DNA of 42,595 bases from Rikenellaceae bacterium (GTDB lineage Bacteria > Bacteroidota > Bacteroidia > Bacteroidales > UBA932), in the NCBI GenBank assembly GCA_900769885.1, contig CAAGIG010000027.1:1-42595 (forward strand), written 5' to 3'. The position numbers and the translations under genes are program-made. Below, in pieces: positions 1-6,811 of this stretch (position 1 is the first letter of the stretch; each line of letters starts with the position of its first letter). A model generated the notes under the pieces. It was not told where the DNA came from. It made no database searches and worked only from the letters and a program-made list of their open reading frames with translations.

Positions 1-73
1 CCGAAATTAACAATATGGTGAGGTAACACAAAAATGGTATATGTACCAACCACTTATCAAATTTCACCCTCAT
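1..73 (-). CDS. Possible 5' end of a divergent membrane-protein gene (cut by window edge)
   Basis: On the minus strand an ATG at 73 opens a frame that stays open to the window edge (24 codons). It encodes a short basic start (MRVKFDKW) followed by a hydrophobic run (LVHIPFLCYLTILLIS) that looks like a signal anchor or first membrane segment. It would be divergent from glyQS and share the 74-128 intergenic space. No family can be named from so little sequence, and the open frame could be chance. Confidence 0.35.
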   Translation of the reverse strand, partial: MRVKFDKWLVHIPFLCYLTILLIS

Positions 74-99
74 TCTGCCATTATTACGCAAGTTCTTAC

Positions 100-107
100 T
101 ATATTTG
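100..107 (+). promoter_or_regulatory. Bacteroides-type -7 box for glyQS
   Basis: TATATTTG matches the TAnnTTTG consensus of the Bacteroidota primary sigma factor. Transcription would begin near 112, giving a leader of about 17 nt before the ATG at 129. The in-frame TTG at 105 lies inside this box, so it cannot be the start codon of this transcript. No clear TTTG -33 box is visible. Confidence 0.6.
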
Positions 108-128
108 CCAAGATTAAATCGAAAGAAG

Positions 129-1679
129 ATGACACAAGAAGAAGTTTTTAAACAATTGACAGCCCACGCTAAAGAATATGGGTTTGTTTTCCCTTCCAGC
201 GAAATTTATGACGGATTAAGTGCTGTATATGATTATGGCCAAATGGGAGTTGAGTTAAAGAATAACATTAAGCGATATTGGTGGGACGCTATGGTTCGTC
301 TCAACGAAAATATAGTAGGTATTGATTCTGCCATTTTTATGCATCCCAAGATTTGGCAGGCGTCGGGACACGTTGGTGCGTTCAACGATCCATTGATTGA
401 CAATAAGGATTCAAAGAAGAGATACCGCGCCGATGTTCTTATTGAGGATTATATTGCCAAGATTGAAGAGAAGATAAATAAAGAGGTAGAAAAGGGTAGA
501 AAGAAATTCGGTGAAAGTTTCGATGAGGCCCAATTCAGAGCTACAAACCCCAATGTCCTCAGAAATCAGAAGAAAGCAGATGAGGTGCATAACCGTATGG
601 CGGAGGCTCTCAATGCAAATGATTTGAAAGCGCTTAGAGATTTGATTATCGATTGTGAAATCGCTTGTCCTATTTCGGGTTCAAAGAACTGGACCGATGT
701 GAGACAGTTTAATCTGATGTTCAGCACTCAAATGGGTAGTGTTTCTGACGATGCAGGAACTATTTACCTTCGTCCCGAGACTGCTCAAGGTATTTTCGTG
801 AACTTCCTGAATGTTCAGAAAACCGGCCGTATGAAAGTTCCTTTCGGTATTGCTCAGATTGGTAAGGCTTTCAGAAATGAAATCGTTGCCCGTCAGTTCA
901 TTTTCAGAATGAGAGAGTTCGAGCAGATGGAGATGCAGTTCTTTGTTCGTCCCGGTCAGGAACTTGAATGGTTTGCAAAATGGAAACAAATGCGTCTTCA
1001 ATGGCATAAGGCCCTTGGTTTGGGTGACAACAAATACCGTTTCCACGATCACGAAAAACTTGCCCATTATGCCAATGCCGCTACCGATATTGAATTTGAA
1101 TTCCCATTCGGATTCAAGGAATTGGAGGGAATTCACTCCAGAACTGACTTTGACTTGAGCAACCATCAGCAATTCTCAGGCAGGAAGATTCAATATTTTG
1201 ACCCTGAAACCAACGAAAGTTATACCCCTTATGTTGTGGAGACTTCGATTGGTCTCGACAGAATGTTCCTTGCAGTTCTCTCTTCTTCGTATTGTGAGGA
1301 AAAATTGGAAAATGGAGAGACTCGTGTTGTGTTGAGGATTCCTCCTGTTCTTGCACCTGTGAAATTGGCTGTATGTCCTTTGGTTAAAAAGGATGGCCTT
1401 CCTGAGATTGCAAGAGAAATTATGGATTCATTGAAATTTGATTTCAATTGCCAATATGATGAAAAAGACAGTATTGGAAAGAGATACCGTCGTCAGGATG
1501 CAATCGGTACACCTTATTGTATAACCATTGACCACGATACAGTTAATGACCAGTGCGTTACAATTCGTGACAGGGATACAATGAAACAGGAGCGTATTCC
1601 TATTGCTCAGGTTCGTGAATTTATCAGTCAGAGAACCGATTTCAGAAATGTTTTTGCAAAATTGGATAAAACAGAATAG
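129..1679 (+). CDS. glyQS: Glycine--tRNA ligase (single-chain, dimeric type)
   Basis: Class II aminoacyl-tRNA synthetase that charges tRNA-Gly in the cytoplasm. The 516-residue protein starts MTQEEVFKQL and carries hallmark GlyRS segments: EYGFVFPSSEIYDGL and YDYGQMGVELKNN near the N terminus, the motif 2 region FRNEIVARQFIFRMREFEQ, and SIGLDRMFLAVL (motif 3) before the C-terminal anticodon-binding domain. Length suits the bacterial alpha2 type rather than the two-gene GlyQ/GlyS type. I chose the ATG at 129 because the frame's earlier TTG (105) sits inside the promoter -7 box and because related proteins begin at this point. The DHOD-like gene follows after 3 nt, so the two probably share a transcript. 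Confidence 0.95.
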   Translation: MTQEEVFKQLTAHAKEYGFVFPSSEIYDGLSAVYDYGQMGVELKNNIKRYWWDAMVRLNENIVGIDSAIFMHPKIWQASGHVGAFNDPLIDNKDSKKRYRADVLIEDYIAKIEEKINKEVEKGRKKFGESFDEAQFRATNPNVLRNQKKADEVHNRMAEALNANDLKALRDLIIDCEIACPISGSKNWTDVRQFNLMFSTQMGSVSDDAGTIYLRPETAQGIFVNFLNVQKTGRMKVPFGIAQIGKAFRNEIVARQFIFRMREFEQMEMQFFVRPGQELEWFAKWKQMRLQWHKALGLGDNKYRFHDHEKLAHYANAATDIEFEFPFGFKELEGIHSRTDFDLSNHQQFSGRKIQYFDPETNESYTPYVVETSIGLDRMFLAVLSSSYCEEKLENGETRVVLRIPPVLAPVKLAVCPLVKKDGLPEIAREIMDSLKFDFNCQYDEKDSIGKRYRRQDAIGTPYCITIDHDTVNDQCVTIRDRDTMKQERIPIAQVREFISQRTDFRNVFAKLDKTE

Positions 1680-1682
1680 TCT

Positions 1683-2666
1683 ATGTCAAACCTTTCAGTA
1701 AAATATCTTGGGCTGGATCTTAGCAGTCCTATCATAGCAAGCAGTTGCGGATTAACCGCTGATCTCCAAAAAGTCATCGAGATGGAACAGAAAGGTGTCG
1801 GAGCAATTGTTGTAAAGTCGTTATTTGAGGAACAAATACGCAATGAGGTGGAGTTTCTCTCTGAGGCGGGTCACGATTATCCCGATATGGACGATTATCT
1901 CCACAATTATGTACGCCAATACTCTATAAACAATTATAAGGAGGCGTTGAGGTCTTTCAAGCAGCACCTTACAATTCCTGTCATTGCGAGTATCAATTGC
2001 TACACCTTGGGAGAATGGGTACATTATGCCAAGGAGATAGAGGATGCCGGAGCAGATGCCCTGGAGATAAATCTCTATGAACTTACAACCAATCCTCAGA
2101 CAACATCTGAGCAAGTGGAAAAAGGTTATTGTGATGTGGTAAGGGAGATAGTCAAAAATGTAAATATCCCTGTCTCTGTCAAGATCAGTTCCCATTTCAC
2201 AAGTGTTGTTTCATTTGTCGATAAAATGGTAGCTTGTGGCGTTAAGGGAGTTGTGATTTTTAACCGCTTCTATACACCCGATATAGATTTGGATACCCTC
2301 TCAATCGTCCCAGCATCTCCGATGTCCTCTCCTGAGGAATATCTGCAGACACTCCGTTGGACCGCAATAATTTCTTCTTCAGTGAAGAATATTGATATAT
2401 CTGTCACAACCGGTGTCCATACTCCTGACAGCGCTATCAAACAGATTCTTGCAGGAGCTGAGACCGTTCAGTTGTGTACAACATTGTACAAAAATGGCTT
2501 GGGAATGATTTCAACAATGAATGAGGAAATCCTCCAGTTTATGGATAAAAACAATTTTGCTTCTATTAGCCAAATGCGTGGCCGACTAAACTATTCGACA
2601 ATTAAAGACCCTGCAAAATATGAAAGGGTTCAATTCTTGAAAACATTTGGAGGAGTTAAAAAATAG
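1683..2666 (+). CDS. Dihydroorotate dehydrogenase-like FMN oxidoreductase
   Basis: A 327-residue TIM-barrel protein of the dihydroorotate dehydrogenase-like family. Visible features are the N-terminal MSNLSVKYLGLDLSSPIIAS strand, IPVIASINCYTLGEWVHYAKEIEDAGADALEINLYEL, the phosphate/FMN-side segment VSVKISSHF, and a late glycine-rich ILAGAETVQLCTTLYKNG typical of FMN phosphate binding. The stretch after EINLYEL (TTNPQTTSEQV) has no obvious catalytic Cys or Ser in the usual DHOD loop context, so true pyrimidine-pathway activity is uncertain and the protein may act on another substrate. It lies 3 nt after glyQS and ends before a strong hairpin at 2690-2739. Confidence 0.8.
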   Translation: MSNLSVKYLGLDLSSPIIASSCGLTADLQKVIEMEQKGVGAIVVKSLFEEQIRNEVEFLSEAGHDYPDMDDYLHNYVRQYSINNYKEALRSFKQHLTIPVIASINCYTLGEWVHYAKEIEDAGADALEINLYELTTNPQTTSEQVEKGYCDVVREIVKNVNIPVSVKISSHFTSVVSFVDKMVACGVKGVVIFNRFYTPDIDLDTLSIVPASPMSSPEEYLQTLRWTAIISSSVKNIDISVTTGVHTPDSAIKQILAGAETVQLCTTLYKNGLGMISTMNEEILQFMDKNNFASISQMRGRLNYSTIKDPAKYERVQFLKTFGGVKK

Positions 2667-2689
2667 GAGATCTTAACGACCTATATGAC

Positions 2690-2739
2690 AAAGCCGGCTA
2701 ATTCTAATGTGAAATGATTCACGGAAGTTAGCCGGCTTT
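2690..2739. terminator. Bidirectional hairpin between convergent genes
   Basis: Perfect 12-bp stem AAAGCCGGCTAA (2690-2701) with TTAGCCGGCTTT (2728-2739); the 26-nt interior holds a second 5-bp stem GTGAA/TTCAC. It lies between the plus DHOD-like gene and the minus lipoprotein gene ending at 2758. The A-run before it and T-run after it are short, so it could serve both directions. Confidence 0.75.
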
Positions 2740-2757
2740 ATGATTTACTTATGTTGT

Positions 2758-3627
2758 TTATTTCCAGACCGGGCGGATTGAATGTCCTTCATATTTATAA
2801 GCCTGTCCATTGACACTCAAATTGTTAGGCCATCCATCTCCAATACCAAGATTGATTGCGAAATTTATATTAGCGTCTTCAGAACTATAATACTTTCCCC
2901 ACACACCTATTCCGCTTGATTTACTATTAAATTTATGTCCTGAGTATGGGAGAAATATAGATTGCCCCGAAGGACCGGTTACTCTTACTCCAAGGATGCC
3001 TCCAACATTAGTCTCGTTTGTTGTACAGTATTCTTCCAATTCTTTTATTTCTTCCTCTGTTGGAAGTCTCCATTCTTTTCCCCAAATGGCACGAGCTGCA
3101 TCGAACTCCGGATTTCCTGATATATCTCCTATTTCTTCTCCATAAGTGGTGCTGTTTTGGGTTGTATAGGTCTCCTTAGGAGCAATTTCACCCCACGCAA
3201 AGTAATCACCATATTCATAAGGTACATTTGCTCCGATATTGTAATTTGCCCATTTTGTACCACTTGGCAAGCCTAAATTAACATATTCGTATCCGTTATG
3301 AGTATTTGTAACTGTCACAGATATTGAAGCTGAAATATTTTCGTATGATGCAGTAATAGTGGTTTTACCGGGATATTTTGCAGTTATAATACCATTATCA
3401 TCAACAGTAGCGACACTTTTATTGGAACTGCTCCACGTTAAAGTAATCTCAGATGCCTTATCTGCAGGAGTAATTACAGCCTCCACCTTAAGAGTCTCTG
3501 GTACATCCAACTCTACTGCGCTTTCTGAGAGTGTAATATTGTCAATGCTTACTTTTGGCTCTTTTTCGCAAGAAATTATTGCCGATATTAAGAATAGGAT
3601 TGATGATAAATAAAAAAACTTTCTCAT
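2758..3627 (-). CDS. Lipoprotein with Big_2 Ig-like domain and FISUMP-type C-terminal domain
   Basis: Predicted surface or periplasmic lipoprotein of 289 residues. The N terminus MRKFFYLSSILFLISAIISC is a lipoprotein signal peptide with the lipidated Cys at 20. Residues about 26-105 form a bacterial Ig-like group 2 (Big_2) domain (ITLSESAVELDVPETLKVEA, later SVATVDDNGIITAKYPGKTTITA). Residues about 108-289 match the Bacteroidota FISUMP-like domain: GYEYVNLGLPSGTKWANYNIGA, YGDYFAWGE, WRLPTEEEIKELEEYC and a final HSIRPVWK. The frame extends upstream to 3744, but that stretch lies in a hairpin (3737-3784) and lacks signal-peptide character, so I start at 3627. Role unknown, possibly adhesion or carbohydrate contact. 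Confidence 0.8.
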   Translation of the reverse strand: MRKFFYLSSILFLISAIISCEKEPKVSIDNITLSESAVELDVPETLKVEAVITPADKASEITLTWSSSNKSVATVDDNGIITAKYPGKTTITASYENISASISVTVTNTHNGYEYVNLGLPSGTKWANYNIGANVPYEYGDYFAWGEIAPKETYTTQNSTTYGEEIGDISGNPEFDAARAIWGKEWRLPTEEEIKELEEYCTTNETNVGGILGVRVTGPSGQSIFLPYSGHKFNSKSSGIGVWGKYYSSEDANINFAINLGIGDGWPNNLSVNGQAYKYEGHSIRPVWK

Positions 3628-3654
3628 GGTAGTAAGGTTTAAAGTTTGTTTGAA

Positions 3655-3676
3655 TTTTTTGCAATATCGCAAAAAA
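3655..3676. repeat. Short inverted repeat in the 5' region of the FISUMP lipoprotein gene
   Basis: TTTTTTGC (3655-3662) pairs with GCAAAAAA (3669-3676) across a 6-nt loop, about 28 nt upstream of the minus-strand start codon at 3627. It could be a leader hairpin or an operator; the AT-rich arms make it weak. Confidence 0.35.
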
Positions 3677-3736
3677 GTTTGAACAAAGCAAAAAAAACAA
3701 TATAAAAGATAGAAAAATGTATGCACTATGGAAATA

Positions 3737-3784
3737 AACCCCATCCATTTGTGCCGATAAGTGTGGCTTTAATAGGATGGGGTT
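3737..3784 (-). terminator. Hairpin downstream of the outer-membrane protein gene
   Basis: Perfect 10-bp stem AACCCCATCC (3737-3746) with GGATGGGGTT (3775-3784), plus a possible inner GCC/GGC pair. It sits 27 nt beyond the stop of the minus gene 3811-4281 and upstream of the FISUMP lipoprotein gene, so it probably separates two transcripts. The T-tract after it on the minus strand is short. Confidence 0.55.
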
Positions 3785-3810
3785 ATTATTTCGAACAATT
3801 GTTATTTTGT

Positions 3811-4281
3811 CTAGAAACTGAATGTGAGGCTGGTTCCAATTATTGGTAAGGGGTAGTTTATTATCCACATAAATCGGGGACCGAACTCTATTTTCATATC
3901 GTTTTTGAAGCAGTATAGGAAACCTGCTGAGGGGGTGATTGTTACTCCCGGCTCTGTGGGTGGATTTGTTACGATTCCTCCAACTTCGAGTCCGACAAAT
4001 CCTTGCCAGCCGGGGGCTGTTGGTGCGTAATATTTGACGTGCGCGGCAACATTTATCGACCTGCTAAATGTTACAATTGATTCGAGCGATATTCCAGTGT
4101 AAAGGCCTGATAATCTGACACCGTGGGATGTGTGGAATCCAACACCCAAGTCGCCGAAAAAGTATCCGTTCAGGGATACACTCCCTTGGTAAGAGATTGT
4201 CCCTTTTTGGTCAGTTGTCTGACTGAATACAGGGGCGCAAGTAAGTAAAGTTAAAACAGCGATGGTAAGTAATTTTTTCAT
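3811..4281 (-). CDS. Small outer-membrane beta-barrel-like protein
   Basis: A 156-residue exported protein. MKKLLTIAVLTLLTCAPVFSQ is a Sec signal peptide with probable cleavage after the Ser near residue 20. The mature part is rich in alternating aromatic/glycine strands (LNGYFFGDLGVGFHTSHGVRLSGLYTGISLES, AAHVKYYAPTAPGWQGFVGLEVGGIV, MKIEFGPRFMWIINYPLPIIGTSLTFSF) and ends in Phe, as outer-membrane barrels commonly do. The length would fit a small, about eight-stranded barrel. It starts 11 nt after msrA ends, so it is probably the second gene of that transcript. I do not recognise a specific family. Confidence 0.65.
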   Translation of the reverse strand: MKKLLTIAVLTLLTCAPVFSQTTDQKGTISYQGSVSLNGYFFGDLGVGFHTSHGVRLSGLYTGISLESIVTFSRSINVAAHVKYYAPTAPGWQGFVGLEVGGIVTNPPTEPGVTITPSAGFLYCFKNDMKIEFGPRFMWIINYPLPIIGTSLTFSF

Positions 4282-4292
4282 AATATATTAAT

Positions 4293-4817
4293 TTATGGGT
4301 TTATGAATTTTTTGACTCTGAAGTGACAATATGGGGATGTCCCTTTTTGGGCGTAGTAGTGCTGGTGGTATTCCTCAGCCCTCCAGAATATCTCTTCGAC
4401 AGGTGTGTCGGTATCTATAACTGGCGTAAAAGGAGCTAAGAATGTGTTGCATTCGTGTCCTAATCTCCGAAGGGTCTTGATCAATTTTTCAGCACACTCT
4501 TTTTGTTCTTCGTTGCAGAAGAATATACCGCTGAGATATTGCGGCCCGATGTCAGGACCCTGACCATTAAGTTGTCCGGGGTCGTGTATTTCAAAGAATA
4601 GTTTGCAAAGAGTCTCGTATGATGTCTTTTCAGGATCAAAGATGACTTTTACAGCTTCTACGTGCCCTGTCTTATGAGATTTGACTTGTTCGTATGTGGG
4701 ATTAATCTGGTCTCCTCCAATATATCCTACAGTGGTCTCCACGACTCCGGGCTCAACGTCAAGATAATGTTGTACGCCCCAAAAACATCCGGCAGCAAAA
4801 ACAGCAGTTTCCATCAT
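4293..4817 (-). CDS. msrA: Peptide-methionine (S)-S-oxide reductase
   Basis: Reduces methionine-S-sulfoxide in oxidised proteins using thioredoxin-type electrons. The 174-residue protein has the active-site motif AAGCFWGVQHYLD with catalytic Cys11, the family segments TTVGYIGGD, NPTYEQVKSHKTGHVEAVKVIFDP, and a near-canonical HDPGQLNGQGPDIGPQYLSGIF (usually HDPTQxNxQGxDxGxQYRS), then EEYHQHYY. A Cys in SPYCHF near the C terminus could be a resolving residue. It begins MMET; the second Met (4814) is an equally possible start. On the minus strand TATATTTA (4853-4860) resembles a weak -7 box. No MsrB domain is fused. Confidence 0.95.
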   Translation of the reverse strand: MMETAVFAAGCFWGVQHYLDVEPGVVETTVGYIGGDQINPTYEQVKSHKTGHVEAVKVIFDPEKTSYETLCKLFFEIHDPGQLNGQGPDIGPQYLSGIFFCNEEQKECAEKLIKTLRRLGHECNTFLAPFTPVIDTDTPVEEIFWRAEEYHQHYYAQKGTSPYCHFRVKKFINP

Positions 4818-4921
4818 TTGTTGTTTATAAGGTATTCCTATTGATTTGTGTCGTAAATATACGAAAATTTATTACAACTAATGTAGTTATATTTTAATAT
4901 ATGCACTAAAACAATTGCCTG

Positions 4922-4960
4922 TAAAAAAACCGGCCACTGCGCTTTTACCCGCAATGGCCG
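4922..4960 (-). terminator. Rho-independent terminator of the PepSY-like gene
   Basis: Read on the minus strand, a GC-rich hairpin (CGGCCA at 4931-4936 paired with TGGCCG at 4955-4960, continuing with GCG/CGC after one mismatch) is followed directly by a run of seven T residues (4923-4929). It lies about 95 nt beyond the stop of the gene at 5056-5508. Confidence 0.85.
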
Positions 4961-5055
4961 AAAGTTAACAATATGAAAAAGAGTCTAAATTAAATTTCTG
5001 TTAACTAAGATAACATAATTACACCTATTATTAAATAAAACCAAATTTTCTTCTG

Positions 5056-5508
5056 TTAGTCGTCAATGTTGACAAGTCGGTAATTTGAGTCAAATCTCAA
5101 ATCGAGTCCATTCGCAAGGGAAACATCTGTAAATCTTCCCTCTTTTTCAATTGAGTTGATTCTGATACCCATATAGTTAGCCTCAACATATTGGCGAAGT
5201 TGTATAGGAATCAATCCTTCAGGCATCTCAAAAGTAACGCTTGCACTTTCTGCATCCACCTCTTTCCATTCACCATTTTTGAAGAATGTGATTTTCACGC
5301 CATTCTTAAGATACACCTCATACCTGTTTTCAAACAGTTCCTTGTCAAGTTTTGCGTATGTTACACTTTCGTTTGAAAAATATGTTGAGATAAATTCTTT
5401 TGCCTTAGCCGGTAGTTCTTTCTGGTCGATAATTTTGTCATTGTCGGCCATTAGTGTTCCAATACTCATAAGTATTGTTGCTGCTATTATAAGGATTTTC
5501 TTTGTCAT
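5056..5508 (-). CDS. PepSY-like periplasmic protein
   Basis: A 150-residue secreted protein of the PepSY-like (DUF2874 type) family that is common in Bacteroides. MTKKILIIAATILMSIGTLMA is a signal peptide. Two repeats follow: DQKELPAKAKEFISTYFSNESVTYAKLD... with NGVKITFFKNGEWKEVDAES (about 28-90) and a second half IPIQLRQYVEANYMGIRINSIEKEGRFTDVSLANGLDLRFDSNYRLVNIDD (about 98-150). This duplicated unit is typical of the family. The biochemical role is unknown; related proteins are thought to sit in the periplasm. It stands alone, with its own promoter-like box (5569-5576) and a terminator at 4922-4960. Confidence 0.8.
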   Translation of the reverse strand: MTKKILIIAATILMSIGTLMADNDKIIDQKELPAKAKEFISTYFSNESVTYAKLDKELFENRYEVYLKNGVKITFFKNGEWKEVDAESASVTFEMPEGLIPIQLRQYVEANYMGIRINSIEKEGRFTDVSLANGLDLRFDSNYRLVNIDD

Positions 5509-5568
5509 AGTTCTTTAAATTTTTACGAAATACATACTGCTATAATCGTGCCAAAATCGTAAAGTCCA

Positions 5569-5576
5569 CAAAATTA
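5569..5576 (-). promoter_or_regulatory. Possible -7 box for the PepSY-like gene
   Basis: On the minus strand TAATTTTG matches TAnnTTTG, about 60 nt upstream of the start at 5508. No TTTG lies at the expected 19-nt spacing, so support is partial. Confidence 0.4.
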
Positions 5577-5587
5577 ATGCAGTCAAC

Positions 5588-5634
5588 TTATGTTTTTTAT
5601 ACAAAATAGCGATACTGATTATCAAAAAACATAA
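5588..5634. repeat. 11-bp perfect inverted repeat in a divergent intergenic region
   Basis: TTATGTTTTTT (5588-5598) and AAAAAACATAA (5624-5634) are exact complements separated by 25 nt. They lie between the divergent PepSY-like gene and the membrane HExxH gene, just upstream of the former's putative -7 box. It could be a regulator site, or chance pairing of AT-rich DNA. Confidence 0.4.
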
Positions 5635-5728
5635 TCCCAACTCTGATGTATTGCACTTTTTTACGCTGTTTCTTTTTGACTTATTTCCCAATTAAATTGA
5701 TTTTCAGCGTGATGTGAGGATTTTTTTC

Positions 5729-5736
5729 TAAATTTG
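5729..5736 (+). promoter_or_regulatory. -7 box for the membrane HExxH gene
   Basis: TAAATTTG matches TAnnTTTG and lies 33 nt before the ATG at 5770. No clear -33 element. Confidence 0.5.
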
Positions 5737-5769
5737 TAGAAACTTGTAAAATAAAACCGTATAAGCCTT

Positions 5770-6444
5770 ATGAAAACTTTATTCAAAATCCTGGGATACC
5801 TTATTTATATACCAGCTTGTCTCCTTTTTATTTTTGAATTGTACAGAACAGCTCAGATAGTAATTCCCCAATATAAGATTTACACCTGGTTTGCTGCAGG
5901 AATGTTGGCATATTTTGTTCTGGGTATTTTCTTCAAACGCAACAGGAAATTTCTTCAAACATTCTCTCACGAGCTTACCCATACCCTTGTCGGTATGTTG
6001 TTTTTGCGCAGAATCCATTCATTTACAGCAGAAAGGGGAGAGGGTGTGATGTCATATTCCACAGGAAGATTCAAATTGGGAGATACAATGATCTCGTTGG
6101 CACCCTATTTTCTCCCGATTTTTACCATCTTCTTTATGTTGATAAAACCCGTAGTTGCCGGAGATGCAGTTTATATTTTCGACGCTCTGATAGGATTTAC
6201 ATTCGCGTTCCATATCGGATGTTTCATCGCGCAGACCGGCTCCTATCAGACAGACATCCAGAAAAACGGACTTTTTTACTCGTATCTCATAATCGCAACA
6301 TTTTTGGCTTTAAATATCTCGCTGGTCTTGTTAAGTATTGATACTAACCTGTTTCCGGCAATCAAAAGCTATTTTATAACAGCCTGGGAAGACTTGAATT
6401 TTGCAATTAAATTCATATATTCAAAAATTTCTGCAATTATTTAA
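5770..6444 (+). CDS. Membrane protein with HExxH motif (M50-like putative metallopeptidase)
   Basis: A 224-residue polytopic membrane protein. Hydrophobic segments are visible at about 7-25, 38-55, 108-128, 135-155 and 168-190. Between the second and third lies FSHELTHTLVG with H67-E68-x-x-H71, a zinc-binding HExxH motif placed near a membrane boundary, as in site-2-protease-like M50 peptidases. The second M50 signature (NxxPxPPLDG type) is not visible, so this is a distant relative or a non-proteolytic homologue. It has its own -7 box and is followed closely by the tRNA-Pro promoter. Substrate unknown. Confidence 0.65.
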   Translation: MKTLFKILGYLIYIPACLLFIFELYRTAQIVIPQYKIYTWFAAGMLAYFVLGIFFKRNRKFLQTFSHELTHTLVGMLFLRRIHSFTAERGEGVMSYSTGRFKLGDTMISLAPYFLPIFTIFFMLIKPVVAGDAVYIFDALIGFTFAFHIGCFIAQTGSYQTDIQKNGLFYSYLIIATFLALNISLVLLSIDTNLFPAIKSYFITAWEDLNFAIKFIYSKISAII

Positions 6445-6454
6445 AAAATATTTA

Positions 6455-6462
6455 TATCTTTG
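6455..6462 (+). promoter_or_regulatory. -7 box for tRNA-Pro
   Basis: TATCTTTG matches TAnnTTTG and ends 17 nt before the tRNA 5' end at 6480, so transcription would start about 10 nt upstream of the mature tRNA. Confidence 0.6.
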
Positions 6463-6479
6463 CAGTCCAAAACAAAAAT

Positions 6480-6553
6480 CGGGGTGTGGCGCAGTTGGCT
6501 AGCGCACCTGCTTTGGGAGCAGGGGGTCCTCCGTTCGAGTCGGAGTACCCCGA
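6480..6553 (+). tRNA. tRNA-Pro (anticodon TGG)
   Basis: A complete cloverleaf of 74 nt. The acceptor arms CGGGGTG (6480-6486) and TACCCCG (6546-6552) pair with a G-T at the last position. The anticodon arm CCTGC-TTTGGGA-GCAGG gives anticodon TGG, and the T loop is TTCGAGT. The first base is C, as usual for proline tRNA. The discriminator A is followed by CAA, so the CCA end is not encoded. A terminator follows immediately. Confidence 0.95.
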
Positions 6554-6554
6554 C

Positions 6555-6590
6555 AAAAAGGTTGTTCGAAAGAGCAACCTTTTTTGTTTT
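6555..6590 (+). terminator. Rho-independent terminator of tRNA-Pro
   Basis: AAAAAGGTTGTTC, GAAA tetraloop, then GAGCAACCTTTTTT: about 12 bp with one G-T pair and a T-run ending the stem. It starts 2 nt after the tRNA discriminator base. From here to 6811 there is no other gene; the stretch holds only the palindrome and promoter below. Confidence 0.9.
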
Positions 6591-6737
6591 ATAAAGTTTC
6601 TTGGTCAATTGAAAGGCTCAATCTGGATCAAATAAAAAAGTAGGTCGAAAAAGACAGAACACACCCCTTCAGATAATATCTGTTGCCTTTGCACGTCAAG
6701 AAATATGCAAAAGCGATGAGGCACTGATTTTGTTATC

Positions 6738-6774
6738 ATTTTTATATCCGTAAAATTTTTACGGATATAAAAAT
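6738..6774. promoter_or_regulatory. Near-perfect palindrome, probable operator of the ATPase/Toprim operon
   Basis: Two perfectly complementary 18-nt arms (6738-6755 and 6757-6774) flank a single central T at 6756. The core reads TATCCGTAAAA and TTTTACGGATA. The right arm covers the position expected for the -33 element of the promoter whose -7 box is 6781-6788, so a bound repressor would block transcription. A spacer of one base excludes an invertible segment. No regulator gene lies beside it, so the cognate protein would be one of the operon products or act in trans. This is inferred from position and symmetry only. Confidence 0.65.
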
Positions 6775-6780
6775 AATTAT

Positions 6781-6788
6781 TATATTTG
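6781..6788 (+). promoter_or_regulatory. -7 box of the ATPase/Toprim operon
   Basis: TATATTTG matches TAnnTTTG, 23 nt before the ATG at 6812 and 6 nt after the palindrome. Confidence 0.65.
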
Positions 6789-6811
6789 CGAACTAACTAA
6801 ATTTATGAGTT

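Noticed and set aside
105..128. TTG start extending glyQS by 8 residues
   Set aside because: The TTG lies within the TATATTTG -7 box, so it is not in the transcript; the ATG at 129 matches related proteins. The same argument removes TTG starts at 31284 and 39455.
681..1172. 163-codon open frame antisense to glyQS
   Set aside because: A shadow of a highly conserved synthetase; no family resemblance and no start signals.
3628..3744. 39-residue upstream extension of the FISUMP lipoprotein
   Set aside because: It begins inside the hairpin at 3737-3784 and would bury the signal peptide and lipobox at residue 59.
6738..6774. Palindrome as an invertible promoter segment
   Set aside because: The arms are separated by one base, so there is nothing to invert, and no recombinase gene is present.
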